Origin: Methylobacter sp.
GTDB taxonomy: Bacteria; Pseudomonadota; Gammaproteobacteria; Methylococcales; Methylomonadaceae
Assembly: GCA_024636505.1 (NCBI GenBank)
Contig: JAGXGY010000016.1
Span: forward strand, 1 to 40,551
DNA length: 40,551 bases
Direction: 5' to 3'
The notes under the pieces were generated by a model. It had not been told where the DNA came from. It saw nothing but the letters and a program-made list of their open reading frames with translations, and searched no databases. The translations under genes and the position numbers were made by a program. Of the stretch, positions 18,643 through 29,812 are shown piece by piece. The number at the start of each line of letters is the position of its first letter. The first letter of the stretch is position 1.

Positions 18643-19140
18643 GTGTTAACAAAAAAAACAGTCGTGTTCATTATGGCTTTATTATTGAGTGCTTGCGGCT
18701 ATCATTTACGGGGCGCTTTTCAATTGCCTGAAAACATGAAAAATATCTATGTAGAAGGCGGGTCCGGGCCGCTGCTTGAGCAATTCCGTCAAGTCATGAA
18801 GTCATCCTCCAGTCGACTTGCCAGTTCTCGTCAGGGAGCGGGCGTTGTTGTCAAAATATTTAACGAGACGTTTAATCGGCGGGTTTTGTCGTTGAGTGCC
18901 CGAGGCAAGTCTAACGAGTTTGAACTTAACTATCGCCTGGACTATGAATTGGCCAATGCCGACGATGGCTTGTTGATGGGGCGGCAGACGGTTGACATCA
19001 GGCGTGATTATTTCAACGATCAGCAGTTTGTTATTGCCAAAGATAAGGAAGAAGCCATGATCCGTGATGAAATGTATCGGCAAGTGGTAAATACCATCAT
19101 TAATCGTGCCAGAGTCGTATTAGAGGCAGACGCAAAATAA
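18643..19140 (+). CDS. lptE: LPS-assembly lipoprotein LptE
   Basis: LptE plugs the LptD barrel that inserts lipopolysaccharide into the outer membrane. The product has a lipoprotein signal ending LLLSAC, followed by GYHLRGAFQLPENMKNIYVEG as in RlpB/LptE. I choose the GTG at 18643 because GAGG lies 7 nt upstream and the signal peptide is then of normal length (165 residues in all). A GTG at 18592, touching the leuS stop, and an ATG at 18631 are alternatives. It is followed by holA with 1 nt between. Confidence 0.88.
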   Translation: MLTKKTVVFIMALLLSACGYHLRGAFQLPENMKNIYVEGGSGPLLEQFRQVMKSSSSRLASSRQGAGVVVKIFNETFNRRVLSLSARGKSNEFELNYRLDYELANADDGLLMGRQTVDIRRDYFNDQQFVIAKDKEEAMIRDEMYRQVVNTIINRARVVLEADAK

Positions 19141-19141
19141 T

Positions 19142-20149
19142 ATGCGACTCAGGCCTGAACAGCTAGCGGCGGCATTGCAAAAAGCTTTGTCGCCGATTTA
19201 TTGCATTAGCGGCGATGAACCGTTGCAGTTAGGTGAAATGGCTGATGCGGTCAGGGGGGCGGCACGAAAAGCAGGTTACGATAGCCGCGAAATTCTGGTT
19301 GCGGATGCCGGATTTTCATGGCACGACCTGACTGAGTCGGCAGGCTCTTTATCGATTTTTGCGGATAAAAAAATTATCGATTTAAGGTTGCCCGCCGCTA
19401 CCCCGGGTGCTGAGGGTTCTAAGGCTTTAATCGCTTATTGTGAGCGTCCGCCTGAAGATACACTGCTGCTGATTACTGCCGCAAAGATCGCCGGGGCTTC
19501 ATTAAAATCGCGCTGGTTTCAAGCCTTGGATAAGGCCGGGTGTGTGATTCAGGTCTGGCCGTTGGAAGGCCCGGATTTGATGCGTTGGTTGCAGCAAAGA
19601 ATGCAGCGGCGCGGATTGCAGGCCGAAACAGAAAGTATCCGTGTACTGGCGTCCCGAATTGAAGGCAATCTGTTGGCGGCTGCCCAGGAAATAGAAAAGC
19701 TTTATGTGTTGTACGGTGAAGGGCGCCTTAGCAAACAGCAAATATTCGACGTGGTAGCTGACAGTTCCAGATTCGATGTATTTAAGCTGATCGATAGTAT
19801 ACTGGCGGGTCGAGTCGGGCGGATATTAAAGATATTGTCCGGCTTGCAGGCGGAAGGCGTTGCGGCTCCGGTAGTATTATGGGCTTTGACGCGGGAAGCT
19901 CGAATCTTAATCAAGATTAAGTTGGCGCTGTCTTCTGGGCAGAATAGGGCGCAGGCTTTTAAAAACAATCAAATCCGGGACAAGCGTCAACAACTGGTCA
20001 GTGATGCGTTGAGCAGGTTAAGCGAAGGGGATCTCAATAGTATATTAATGTTGAGTGCGAAGGCCGATCGGCAGATTAAAGGTCAACAGCAAGGGGAGTC
20101 CTGGGAAACGTTGCTCGCCGTTTGTCTGATGTTTGCGCAAAAGGGTTAA
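19142..20149 (+). CDS. holA: DNA polymerase III delta subunit
   Basis: HolA is the clamp-loader subunit that opens the beta clamp. The 335-residue protein fits in length and has the family's YCISGDEPLQLGEM start, the SLSIFADKKIIDLRLP segment and the VFKLIDSILAG region. It lacks a Walker motif, as expected for delta. In E. coli nadD follows holA; here a convergent kinase gene does. Confidence 0.92.
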   Translation: MRLRPEQLAAALQKALSPIYCISGDEPLQLGEMADAVRGAARKAGYDSREILVADAGFSWHDLTESAGSLSIFADKKIIDLRLPAATPGAEGSKALIAYCERPPEDTLLLITAAKIAGASLKSRWFQALDKAGCVIQVWPLEGPDLMRWLQQRMQRRGLQAETESIRVLASRIEGNLLAAAQEIEKLYVLYGEGRLSKQQIFDVVADSSRFDVFKLIDSILAGRVGRILKILSGLQAEGVAAPVVLWALTREARILIKIKLALSSGQNRAQAFKNNQIRDKRQQLVSDALSRLSEGDLNSILMLSAKADRQIKGQQQGESWETLLAVCLMFAQKG

Positions 20150-20202
20150 AGGCGGCGGAGTTTGACGTTTGGTTTTTTCGCCCTCGGTCTGCGGGCTTTA
20201 AT

Positions 20203-20880
20203 CTATGGCAAATACAGTTTAAATCGGGCTCCGCCAAACTGACTATGATTGTCGGTGGTAATAAATCCCCGGTTCTCGCCTTTACTATGTAATTGTGTAA
20301 TGGTCTCGGTAAAAAACAAGCCCAATCCGGTGTTGCCGTTAGTCAGGTCAATCCGGGGGAGTTGTTTGCGATCGGACAGCATGCAGTTTTCGGGGTAGCC
20401 TTCACCATCATCTTCTATGCAAAAAACAATATAATCATCTTCCTGGCTTACAGAAAGCAGGATTTTACTTTTGCAATAGCGCTGTGAATTATTGACGAGT
20501 GTGCAGAGGGCGTTACTGATCAAGGTATTGTCGCAATAACAAAGCAGGTCGTCATCGCATTGGGTAATGAGTTGAACATTGCCTAAGGATAATAAGGTAG
20601 ATTGCTGTGCGACCACATCTTCCAATATCTCTGTGGCGCTATGCTCGTCTATAGCCAGATTAAATTGGGACAGATCAATTCTATACAGCGTCAGTAACTG
20701 CATGAGACTATTGTTCATGCGATTGGTTTCAAATTCTAATTGTTTAAATGCAGCAGGCTTTGGGTCTTGGTGAGTATTTTCCAGCTGACCGATCAGTGCC
20801 CGAAGAGTTGTCAGTGAGTTCTTTATGTCATGTACTGACGAGGCCAGGATGGCGGGGAAGTCGATGGTAAGCATAGGCAT
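20203..20880 (-). CDS. Soluble histidine kinase
   Basis: The 225-residue protein has only kinase core: phospho-acceptor helix SSVHDIKNSLTTLRAL (about residue 18), N box LVNNSQRY, G1 box CIEDDGEGYP and G2 box NTGLGLFFTETI. There is no membrane segment and no sensor domain, so the signal must come through a partner. It is 8 nt downstream of a REC-TPR regulator gene and surely pairs with it. The H box has H-D-I-K-N in place of the usual H-E-x-x-N. Confidence 0.85.
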   Translation of the reverse strand: MPMLTIDFPAILASSVHDIKNSLTTLRALIGQLENTHQDPKPAAFKQLEFETNRMNNSLMQLLTLYRIDLSQFNLAIDEHSATEILEDVVAQQSTLLSLGNVQLITQCDDDLLCYCDNTLISNALCTLVNNSQRYCKSKILLSVSQEDDYIVFCIEDDGEGYPENCMLSDRKQLPRIDLTNGNTGLGLFFTETITQLHSKGENRGFITTDNHSQFGGARFKLYLP

Positions 20881-20888
20881 ATTAGATG

Positions 20889-22511
20889 TTATGGGATGGT
20901 TTTATATTGAATAGTATCCAGCTCTGTCTGAAGGCTGCTGATTTGACTGTGGGGTATGCCTATTTGAATGGCCTTGTTGATGTAGAATTGGGCGTTCATG
21001 ATTTTTTCAGGGTCGGGTTTGGATGTCTTAATGTCATGAATAATAATTTTAGCCATATTTAAAATAATGGTGTGGTTATCAGGCGTTTTTATTATAGCCT
21101 GTTCAAAAACAGCAAGAGCTCCCCTGATATTACCTTCCTGAAACAGGCGAACACCTTTATTGTTGATATCGACCAATTCTTTTTTTATCTGCTGAAGCAG
21201 TGTTTCCGCATAGTTTCCGCCGATAATGGTATTGCATAGAGTGACGATGCCTTTAATAAAAAGATTGTCATCAATATTGGTTTTGACCAAATCATTAAGA
21301 ATGTCATTGCAAGTCTCGCTGTTTCCGTTCAGATAAAAAGTCTTTGCCATGTCCAGGCGCAGTTCCCTGGATAGCTGTTTGCTAAACTGTTCGTTAAGTT
21401 TAAAGGCTTTTCCATAGGCTTGCTGAGCCAGAGCCTTGTTGCCTTTTGCCTGATGAATTTCGGTTTCTAACAGGGCCGACCTGAGTTCAGCTTCAGGTTC
21501 ATCGTGGAACTGCTGATTCAGCTCATACAATACTTTCAGCGCTTCGTTAGCGGCGTTACTTTTTAAATGGATATTAGCCAAGCCCGAATAGTCGCCGGAT
21601 GACCGGTGTATAGAGTTTTTGCCCAGTTTAATAGTCGCGGCGTAAGCTTTTTTTGCAACAGGGAAGTTTTCAGTCTTTTCGGCTAGCAAGGCCAGTTTCT
21701 TTTGCCTTAAGATAGAAAGAGGCGAAAGGGTGACGGCTGAATTAAGTGAGGACACAGCGTATTCGTCGTTGCCCATCAATTCATATGTTTTTACCAGCCA
21801 ATCATAAGCATCCAGCATTGCCGGATGCTGTTCGATCAGCTCCTGAAAAGCCTTGACGGCTTGATCGTAATAGCCGAGAGAAAAAGCCGTAACGCCCAAG
21901 CCCAGTTTGGCCCAGGGCAGCTCTCTTTCGTGTAGAATGTCCGCGTAAATAACCTCGGCTGTCGTAAAGTCGCCAATCTTAATGGCCAGTTCGGCATGCA
22001 GTTTTAATAATGGCAGCCGCATTTTTTTATCATTCTGCTGAAGTAGCTGTTTGCAATTATGTATGGCTTGGTAAAGATTACCGTTGTCTATTTCATTCTC
22101 TATGCTGGCCAAATATTGCTTGCGGGTATAGCACCTTTGAATACGATTTAACAGTTGCTGCCGGTTAAACGGTTTAATCAGGTAGTCATCGGGTTTATTG
22201 TCAATGGCGTTAAGAACCATTTGCTGATTTTGTTCACAAGTGACCATGATAAAAATGCAATGAACGGGTAACAGCTTGAGATATTTGGCCTCTTCTAGAA
22301 CTTGCTGGCCGTTTTTTCCCCTGAGCAGATTGTAATCGCAGAGCACAATATCAAACTTGTCCATTCTCATTGCAGTTATTGCGTTGAGGCCGGATTCTGC
22401 CTCAATAATAAGCCGGGCGCCAAATGAACCCAGTATATGCTTAATCGTTTCGCGCATGATTGCCTGGTCTTCAACGACTAATATTTTTTTTGAAGCAAGG
22501 TTTATTGTCAT
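20889..22511 (-). CDS. Response regulator with C-terminal TPR repeats
   Basis: A receiver domain occupies residues 8-125, with acidic pocket E14/D15, phospho-acceptor D59 in LCDYNL, T91 and K113 in LIKPF. The rest, to residue 540, is a helical repeat region (ALGKAF-, AVFEQAI-type TPR helices) with no DNA-binding or enzymatic domain. Output is therefore probably protein-protein interaction. It is the first gene of a two-gene unit with the soluble kinase, divergent from htpG. Confidence 0.88.
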   Translation of the reverse strand: MTINLASKKILVVEDQAIMRETIKHILGSFGARLIIEAESGLNAITAMRMDKFDIVLCDYNLLRGKNGQQVLEEAKYLKLLPVHCIFIMVTCEQNQQMVLNAIDNKPDDYLIKPFNRQQLLNRIQRCYTRKQYLASIENEIDNGNLYQAIHNCKQLLQQNDKKMRLPLLKLHAELAIKIGDFTTAEVIYADILHERELPWAKLGLGVTAFSLGYYDQAVKAFQELIEQHPAMLDAYDWLVKTYELMGNDEYAVSSLNSAVTLSPLSILRQKKLALLAEKTENFPVAKKAYAATIKLGKNSIHRSSGDYSGLANIHLKSNAANEALKVLYELNQQFHDEPEAELRSALLETEIHQAKGNKALAQQAYGKAFKLNEQFSKQLSRELRLDMAKTFYLNGNSETCNDILNDLVKTNIDDNLFIKGIVTLCNTIIGGNYAETLLQQIKKELVDINNKGVRLFQEGNIRGALAVFEQAIIKTPDNHTIILNMAKIIIHDIKTSKPDPEKIMNAQFYINKAIQIGIPHSQISSLQTELDTIQYKTIP

Positions 22512-22541
22512 AAAGGATGAATGTTAACCTTAGTTTTTGGG

Positions 22542-22569
22542 CTTGAAAAAAACCAATGCGTCCCCACAT
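22542..22569 (+). promoter_or_regulatory. Sigma-32 heat-shock promoter of htpG
   Basis: CTTGAA (22542-22547), a 14-bp spacer and CCCCACAT (22562-22569) match the sigma-32 consensus CTTGAAA / CCCCATNT closely. It lies 37 bp before the htpG start codon. Confidence 0.75.
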
Positions 22570-22606
22570 CGGCGTTAACCTTATAACCAATCAGGATTAA
22601 TAAAAG

Positions 22607-24535
22607 ATGACTGTTGAAGCAAAAAAAGAAACCTTAGGCTTTGAAACTGAAGTTAAACATCTGCTGCATTTAATGATTCATTCATTATATAGCAACAAGG
22701 AAATTTTCTTACGGGAATTGATTTCCAATGCGTCGGATGCGGCAGATAAATTGCGCTTTGAAGCGCTGTCCAATGATGGCTTGTATGAGGGCGACAGCGA
22801 GCTGAAAATCCGTCTGGAATACGATAAAGATCAGCGCACCATTACCATAATCGATAATGGTATCGGTATGAACCGGGCGGAAGTTCAGGAGCATATCGGC
22901 ACCATTGCAAAATCCGGTACCAAGCAGTTTTTCCAGGCCTTAACGGGTGATCAGGCTAAAGACAGCGAATTGATCGGCCAGTTCGGCGTGGGCTTTTATT
23001 CAGCATTCATCGTTGCCGATAAAGTGACCTTAACCACCCGTAAGGCCGGTGCCGACAAAAGCGAAGGCGTACGCTGGGAGTCGGCAGGTGAAGGCGATTA
23101 CACACTGGAATCCGTAGAAAAAGCCCAGCGCGGCACCGAAATCGTTCTGCATATGAAAGAGTCTGAAGGCGAGTTTCTGGACGGTTACCGTATCCGCGGG
23201 ATCGTCAGAAAGTTTTCCGATCATATTTCCCTGCCTATCTTGATGGACAAAGAAGTCATGCCGTCTATGGGCGAAGAGGGCGAGGAGGAAAAACCGGTTG
23301 AAATCGTCGAAGAGACCATCAATTCGGCATCAGCCTTATGGACCAAAGCCCGTCAGGAGATTTCTGAAGAAGCTTATAACGAATTTTACAAACATGTAGG
23401 TCACGATTTCCAGGATCCGCTGAGCCATGTACACAGCAAAGTCGAAGGTTCCAATGAATACACCCTGCTGCTTTACGTACCGTCACGCGCACCGTTTGAT
23501 ATGTGGGACAGAGACACCAAGCACGGGGTAAAGCTGTACATCCGCAAAGTGTTTATCACTGATGATGCCGAGCAGTTAATGCCGCGCTACCTGCGTTTTA
23601 CCAGAGGCATTATTGATGCCAACTCGCTGCCGCTGAACGTATCGCGGGAAATTCTGCAACAAAGCAAGCAGATTAGCGCGATCAAATCGGGAGCCGTTAA
23701 AAAAGTGCTGGGTATGCTGGAAGACTTGGCTAAGACCGAGCCGGAAAAATACGAGACTTTCTGGGCTCAGTTTGGCCAAGTCATTAAAGAAGGCCCGATT
23801 GAAGATCACGGTAATAAAGAACGTGTCGCCAAATTGCTGCGTTTTGCGTCAACCCATGCCGATACCGACAAACAGGAAGTTTCGCTGGAAACGTATGTCA
23901 GTCGTATGAAAGAAGGCCAGGACAAGATCTATTATGTAACGGCAGACAGCTTCTCGGCGGCAAAAAACAGTCCGCATCTGGAAATTTTCCGTAAGAAAGG
24001 CATTGAAGTCCTGTTGTTGTCGGATCGTATTGACGAATGGCTGGTGTCTAACCTGGACGAGTTTGACGGTAAGCATTTACAGTCTGTCGCTAAAGGCGAT
24101 TTAGACTTAGGCGATTTGGATGCCGAAGAAGACAAAGCCGCTCAGGAAGAAGTGAGCAAAGACTTTGAATCGGTACTCAAGCAGATTAAAGACGTGTTGG
24201 CCGATAAAGTCAGCGAAGTGCGTTTGAGCCATCGTTTGACCGAATCTCCCGCTTGTCTGGTTGCCGATGTATACGGCATGAGCCTGAACATGGAAAGAAT
24301 CATGAAAGATGCCGGACAAGGCTTAGGCATGGGCATGGGTAAAAAGCCGATCTTTGAACTTAACCCGACTCATCCGTTGGTGGTTAAAATGAAAGAAGAG
24401 CAAGACGACAGTCGCTTTGCCGATCTGACCCATATTCTGTTCGATCAAGCTATCTTAAGCGAAGGTGGACAACTGGATGATCCGGCGGCCTTTGTGCATA
24501 AGCTGAATGGCTTATTGCAGGGTTTGCTGCACTAA
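22607..24535 (+). CDS. htpG: Hsp90 chaperone HtpG
   Basis: The 642-residue Hsp90 is full length. The GHKL ATPase domain shows [27 protein letters not shown] and [16 protein letters not shown]. The middle domain has the catalytic-arginine region [12 protein letters not shown], and a C-terminal dimerisation domain follows. It remodels proteins together with DnaK. A sigma-32 promoter precedes it and a strong terminator follows. Confidence 0.97.
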   Translation: MTVEAKKETLGFETEVKHLLHLMIHSLYSNKEIFLRELISNASDAADKLRFEALSNDGLYEGDSELKIRLEYDKDQRTITIIDNGIGMNRAEVQEHIGTIAKSGTKQFFQALTGDQAKDSELIGQFGVGFYSAFIVADKVTLTTRKAGADKSEGVRWESAGEGDYTLESVEKAQRGTEIVLHMKESEGEFLDGYRIRGIVRKFSDHISLPILMDKEVMPSMGEEGEEEKPVEIVEETINSASALWTKARQEISEEAYNEFYKHVGHDFQDPLSHVHSKVEGSNEYTLLLYVPSRAPFDMWDRDTKHGVKLYIRKVFITDDAEQLMPRYLRFTRGIIDANSLPLNVSREILQQSKQISAIKSGAVKKVLGMLEDLAKTEPEKYETFWAQFGQVIKEGPIEDHGNKERVAKLLRFASTHADTDKQEVSLETYVSRMKEGQDKIYYVTADSFSAAKNSPHLEIFRKKGIEVLLLSDRIDEWLVSNLDEFDGKHLQSVAKGDLDLGDLDAEEDKAAQEEVSKDFESVLKQIKDVLADKVSEVRLSHRLTESPACLVADVYGMSLNMERIMKDAGQGLGMGMGKKPIFELNPTHPLVVKMKEEQDDSRFADLTHILFDQAILSEGGQLDDPAAFVHKLNGLLQGLLH

Positions 24536-24550
24536 GCATTTAAGCAAACG

Positions 24551-24582
24551 AAAAAGGCCGGAGAATATCCGGCCTTTTTTTG
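24551..24582 (+). terminator. Rho-independent terminator of htpG
   Basis: AAAAAGGCCGGA (24551-24562) and TCCGGCCTTTTT (24568-24579) form a 12-bp stem with a 5-nt loop, running into a T7 tract. It is placed just after the htpG stop and could work on both strands. Confidence 0.85.
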
Positions 24583-26008
<1,426 letters not shown>

Positions 26009-26048
26009 TGGCGAAATTTTTTTATTACAATAAGAACCGAGGATAATC

Positions 26049-26399
26049 ATGAGCTTTTTTATTTCTGATGCTGTTGCCGCAGCCGAACCCGCAGCCCAAT
26101 CACCCGGCATTGAAGGTATGCTGTTTCCACTGGGTATATTAGTGTTTTTTTATTTTTTGTTTCTGCGTCCGCAATCCAAGCGCGCTAAAGAAAAGAAGGA
26201 AATGGTTGCGGCTATAAACAAAGGCTCTGAAGTCGTTACTTCGGGCGGTATTTTGGGCAAGGTTGTTGATATGGATGATAACTTTGTCAAAATTGAAATC
26301 AGCGACAATACCTTTATTCAGGTACAGCGTCATAGTATTGAGAGCATGATGCCGAAAGGAACTTACAAGGCGATCACTAAAAAAGTCTCTAAAGTTTAA
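26049..26399 (+). CDS. yajC: Sec translocon accessory protein YajC
   Basis: The 116-residue inner-membrane protein has one membrane helix (about residues 20-42, MLFPLGILVFFYFLFLRPQSKR) and the conserved cytosolic segment GSEVVTSGGILGKVVDMDDNFVKIEI. It associates with SecDF. GAGGA precedes the ATG. Confidence 0.94.
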   Translation: MSFFISDAVAAAEPAAQSPGIEGMLFPLGILVFFYFLFLRPQSKRAKEKKEMVAAINKGSEVVTSGGILGKVVDMDDNFVKIEISDNTFIQVQRHSIESMMPKGTYKAITKKVSKV

Positions 26400-26416
26400 T
26401 GTCATAGCGCGCTGCG

Positions 26417-26466
26417 CGCAGGATGAGTGGGGCCAGCAGCCTTCAGCCATCCTGCGACTCATCCTG
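26417..26466. repeat. Nested inverted repeats between yajC and secD
   Basis: CAGGATGAGT (26419-26428) pairs with ACTCATCCTG (26457-26466). The overlapping CGCAGGATG (26417-26425) pairs instead with CATCCTGCG (26448-26456). The two stems exclude each other. It may be a REP-type insertion inside the operon or a switchable attenuator. Confidence 0.5.
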
Positions 26467-26492
26467 ACATGCTTCAATTATTGGAATAGCAC

Positions 26493-28340
26493 ATGCAAAA
26501 CAGTTTCCCACTTTGGAAAAATCTCCTGGTCCTGATTATTTTTGCGCTCGGGATTATTTATGCGTTGCCGAATTTGTACGGTGACGATCCTTCGGTTCAG
26601 GTGTCATCGACACGTCCGGCTAAGCTGGTGCAGGAACAGGCTAATCAAATCGAGTCTGCGATCAAGACTGGCGGGTTTGATGTAAAAGCATTTGAGTTTA
26701 CAGACGGCCTGGTTTTAGCCCGGCTCAATAGTGCTGATGATCAGCTTAAAGTGGCGGATTTGCTCAGGGATCAAATGGGTGATGACTATAACGTTGCGTT
26801 GAATCTGGCGCCTACCACGCCTGCGTGGCTAAGATCCCTGGGTGCGGAAGCTATGTATCTGGGTCTGGATTTGCGCGGCGGGGTGCATTTTCTGCTGGAA
26901 GTCGACATGGACGCTGCCGTTAAACAGGCTGAAGAGCGTTACAACGACGATGTGCGTCTGGCTTTAAGAAGTGAAAAAATACGTTATCAATCGGTTTCAA
27001 AAGACAGCGGATTTATTAAAATTAAGCTGAACTCGGCGGAGGGTAAGCCCGCAGTGTTGGCGCTGTTGAGTAAAGATTTTCGCGCTCTGGATGTTACCGA
27101 GCCGAACGAGCAGGATCAGGTCTGGTTGAAACTGTCTGATAAAGAAATTCGCGATATTAAAAAATTTGCGGTTGCACAGAATATGACCACCTTGCGTAAT
27201 CGTGTTAACGAATTAGGCGTGGCGGAACCGGTGATTCAGCAACAAGGTGAAAACCGTATCGTAGTGCAGTTGCCGGGAGTACAGGATACTACCCGCGCCA
27301 AAGAGATTTTAGGCACGACAGCCACGCTGGAATATCGTCTGGTTGATGTGGAGCATGACGTGCAAAGAGCGGTTCAAGGTCATGTTCCGGTTGGCAGTCG
27401 TTTGTATTATGAAAGAAACGGCAACCCTATCTTGCTGGATCGGCGGGTTATTGTTACCGGCGATCAAATCGTTGACGCGTCTTCCGGCGTTGATCAGGAC
27501 GGCAGACCGTCAGTGAATATTTCCCTGAACGGTGTCGGCGCAAGCAAAATGGGGAAACTGACCCAGGCCAATGTCGGCAAGCCGATGGCGGTGGTATTCA
27601 TCGAGTATAAAGTTGAAACCAAATTGGTTAACGGCAAAAAAGTTCGTCACAAACAGAAGGTTGAAAAAGTGATCAATGTGGCGACTATCCAGGGTGTTTT
27701 CAGTCATCGATTTCAGACTACCGGATTAGACAGTCCTCAGGAAGCGCGCAATCTGTCGTTGTTGCTAAGAGCTGGAGCGCTGGCAGCTCCCGTTGAAATT
27801 GTTGAAGAGCGCACTGTAGGCCCAAGTCTGGGGCAAGATAATATCAATAAAGGCATGTTATCTTTTCTGGTAGGTTTTGCGCTGGTCGCCCTGTTTATGA
27901 TGGTGTACTACCGGCTTTGCGGTGTATTTGCCAATATTGCGCTGATATTTAATGTCGTTATTATTCTGGCGGTTTTGTCGATGTTGCAGGCGACGCTGAC
28001 CTTGCCCGGTATTGCCGGGATCATTCTGACCGTGGGTATGTCGGTTGATGCTAACGTATTAATTTTTGAGCGGATTAAGGAAGAAATCAGGAATGGCAAT
28101 ACGCCGCAATCGGCTATCTACGTCGGTTTTGAAAAAGCCTTTGCCACCATTCTCGACTCCAACATCACCACGCTATTGGTTGCCGTGATGTTATTCGGTT
28201 TCGGTACCGGCTCGGTCAAAGGTTTTGCGGTGACCCTGATTATCGGTATTTTGTCGTCGATGTTTACCGCCATTACCGGCACACGGATGATTATGAACTG
28301 GGTATACGGTAACCGCAGGGTTGAGAAATTATCTATTTAG
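26493..28340 (+). CDS. secD: Protein translocase subunit SecD
   Basis: SecD uses the proton-motive force to help pull secreted proteins through SecYEG. The 615-residue protein has an N-terminal helix, the periplasmic P1 region with LGLDLRGGVHFLLEVD, and a C-terminal RND-type membrane block containing GIAGIILTVGMSVDANVLIFERIKEE. Length equals E. coli SecD. secF follows after 26 nt. Confidence 0.97.
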   Translation: MQNSFPLWKNLLVLIIFALGIIYALPNLYGDDPSVQVSSTRPAKLVQEQANQIESAIKTGGFDVKAFEFTDGLVLARLNSADDQLKVADLLRDQMGDDYNVALNLAPTTPAWLRSLGAEAMYLGLDLRGGVHFLLEVDMDAAVKQAEERYNDDVRLALRSEKIRYQSVSKDSGFIKIKLNSAEGKPAVLALLSKDFRALDVTEPNEQDQVWLKLSDKEIRDIKKFAVAQNMTTLRNRVNELGVAEPVIQQQGENRIVVQLPGVQDTTRAKEILGTTATLEYRLVDVEHDVQRAVQGHVPVGSRLYYERNGNPILLDRRVIVTGDQIVDASSGVDQDGRPSVNISLNGVGASKMGKLTQANVGKPMAVVFIEYKVETKLVNGKKVRHKQKVEKVINVATIQGVFSHRFQTTGLDSPQEARNLSLLLRAGALAAPVEIVEERTVGPSLGQDNINKGMLSFLVGFALVALFMMVYYRLCGVFANIALIFNVVIILAVLSMLQATLTLPGIAGIILTVGMSVDANVLIFERIKEEIRNGNTPQSAIYVGFEKAFATILDSNITTLLVAVMLFGFGTGSVKGFAVTLIIGILSSMFTAITGTRMIMNWVYGNRRVEKLSI

Positions 28341-28366
28341 CAGTCGTACTTTTAGAAGATTAAATT

Positions 28367-29293
28367 ATGTTAAAAAACAATATAAATTTTATCGGTAACC
28401 GCAACATAGCGCTGATATTTTCCGCTGTGTTATCGATTATCGCGATAGCATCGCTGGCTGTACGCGGCCTGGAAATGGGTATCGATTTTACCGGCGGCAC
28501 CTTGATTGAAGTCGGCTATCAACAACCGGCCGATTTAACCGCACTTCGTCATACTCTGGATACTGCCGGATATGCCGATGCCACGGTGCAGAATTTCGGT
28601 ACCGCAAAAGATGTACTGATTCGCTTGAGATCTGATGAAAAGGTGAGTAGCGCTGATTTAAGCGCTAAAGTGCTTGATGCGATTAACAAAACGACTAAAG
28701 AGCCGGCAATTATTCATCGTGTTGAATTTGTTGGGCCTCAGGTGGGAGACGATTTGGCTGAGGATGGCTTTTTGGCGTTGTTGTATTCAGCGATAGGTAT
28801 TTTGATTTATGTGGCTTGGCGTTTTGAATGGAAATTTGCTGTCGGCGCGATCATAGCGACATTTCATGATGTGATTATCACCTTGGGATTATTTTCCGTG
28901 TTAGGGTTGGAGTTCGACCTGACAGTATTGGCGGCTATTTTGGCGTTGATCGGTTATTCGTTGAACGATACTATTGTGGTTTATGACCGCATCCGTGAAA
29001 ATTTCAGGCAATTAAGAAATACATCGACTGAAGAAATTATGAACAGCGCGGTTAATGTCACTTTAAGCCGAACTATTATTACCTCGCTGACGGTATTTTT
29101 GGCGCTGGTTTCGCTGTTTTTTCTAGGCGGGCAGGTGATTCATAATTTTTCCATTGCGCTGCTGTTCGGCGTAGTTTTTGGTACCTATTCCTCTATTTTT
29201 ATCGCCAGTCCTATGGTTTTGCTGTTGGGTATTAGTGCGGAGGATTTGATGATTCCGGTAAAAGAAGGGGCAGAACTGGATGGACGGCCTTAA
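28367..29293 (+). CDS. secF: Protein translocase subunit SecF
   Basis: SecF pairs with SecD. The 308-residue protein shows the periplasmic GIDFTGGTLIEVGY motif and the membrane segment LALIGYSLNDTIVVYDRIREN of the SecF family. Six membrane helices are expected. Confidence 0.97.
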   Translation: MLKNNINFIGNRNIALIFSAVLSIIAIASLAVRGLEMGIDFTGGTLIEVGYQQPADLTALRHTLDTAGYADATVQNFGTAKDVLIRLRSDEKVSSADLSAKVLDAINKTTKEPAIIHRVEFVGPQVGDDLAEDGFLALLYSAIGILIYVAWRFEWKFAVGAIIATFHDVIITLGLFSVLGLEFDLTVLAAILALIGYSLNDTIVVYDRIRENFRQLRNTSTEEIMNSAVNVTLSRTIITSLTVFLALVSLFFLGGQVIHNFSIALLFGVVFGTYSSIFIASPMVLLLGISAEDLMIPVKEGAELDGRP

Positions 29294-29330
29294 TCCTCAG
29301 GTATTTTTTAAAATACAGCGGCTGATCAGG

Positions 29331-29336
29331 TATAAT
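29331..29336 (+). promoter_or_regulatory. -10 box upstream of ndk
   Basis: A perfect TATAAT lies 45 bp before the ndk ATG. The -35 position reads TTAAAA, a weak match. It would start the ndk-rlmN-pilF transcript. Confidence 0.45.
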
Positions 29337-29380
29337 CCGCCGCTTAATAACATTTATTCTTAATTTGGAGTTTTAAAAAA

Positions 29381-29812
29381 ATGGCGATAGAACGCACTTT
29401 TTCAATCATTAAACCTGACGCAGTAGCAAAAAACGTCATCGGCGAAATTTACAGCCGTTTTGAAAAAAACGAGTTAAAAATCGTTGCCGCAAAAATGCTG
29501 CACTTGACTAAAGAACAAGCCGAAGGTTTTTACGCAGAACACAGCGAGCGCGGTTTTTTTAATGATTTGGTCGCCTTTATGATTTCAGGTCCGGTGATCA
29601 TGCAAGTGTTGGAAGGCGAAAACGCCGTACTTAAACATCGCGACATCATGGGCGCTACCAATCCTAAAGAAGCGGCGGCAGGCACTATCCGCGCCGATTT
29701 CGCCAGCAGTATCGATGAAAACGCTGTACACGGATCCGATGCAGTCGAAACCGCTCAAAGGGAAATTGCTTACTTTTTCTCAGACAATGAAATCTGTGCC
29801 AGAACCCGTTAA
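29381..29812 (+). CDS. ndk: Nucleoside diphosphate kinase
   Basis: Ndk balances nucleoside triphosphates by gamma-phosphate transfer via a phosphohistidine. The 143-residue protein has [14 protein letters not shown] and the active-site histidine in [14 protein letters not shown]. It is full length. rlmN begins within its last codons. Confidence 0.97.
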   Translation: MAIERTFSIIKPDAVAKNVIGEIYSRFEKNELKIVAAKMLHLTKEQAEGFYAEHSERGFFNDLVAFMISGPVIMQVLEGENAVLKHRDIMGATNPKEAAAGTIRADFASSIDENAVHGSDAVETAQREIAYFFSDNEICARTR

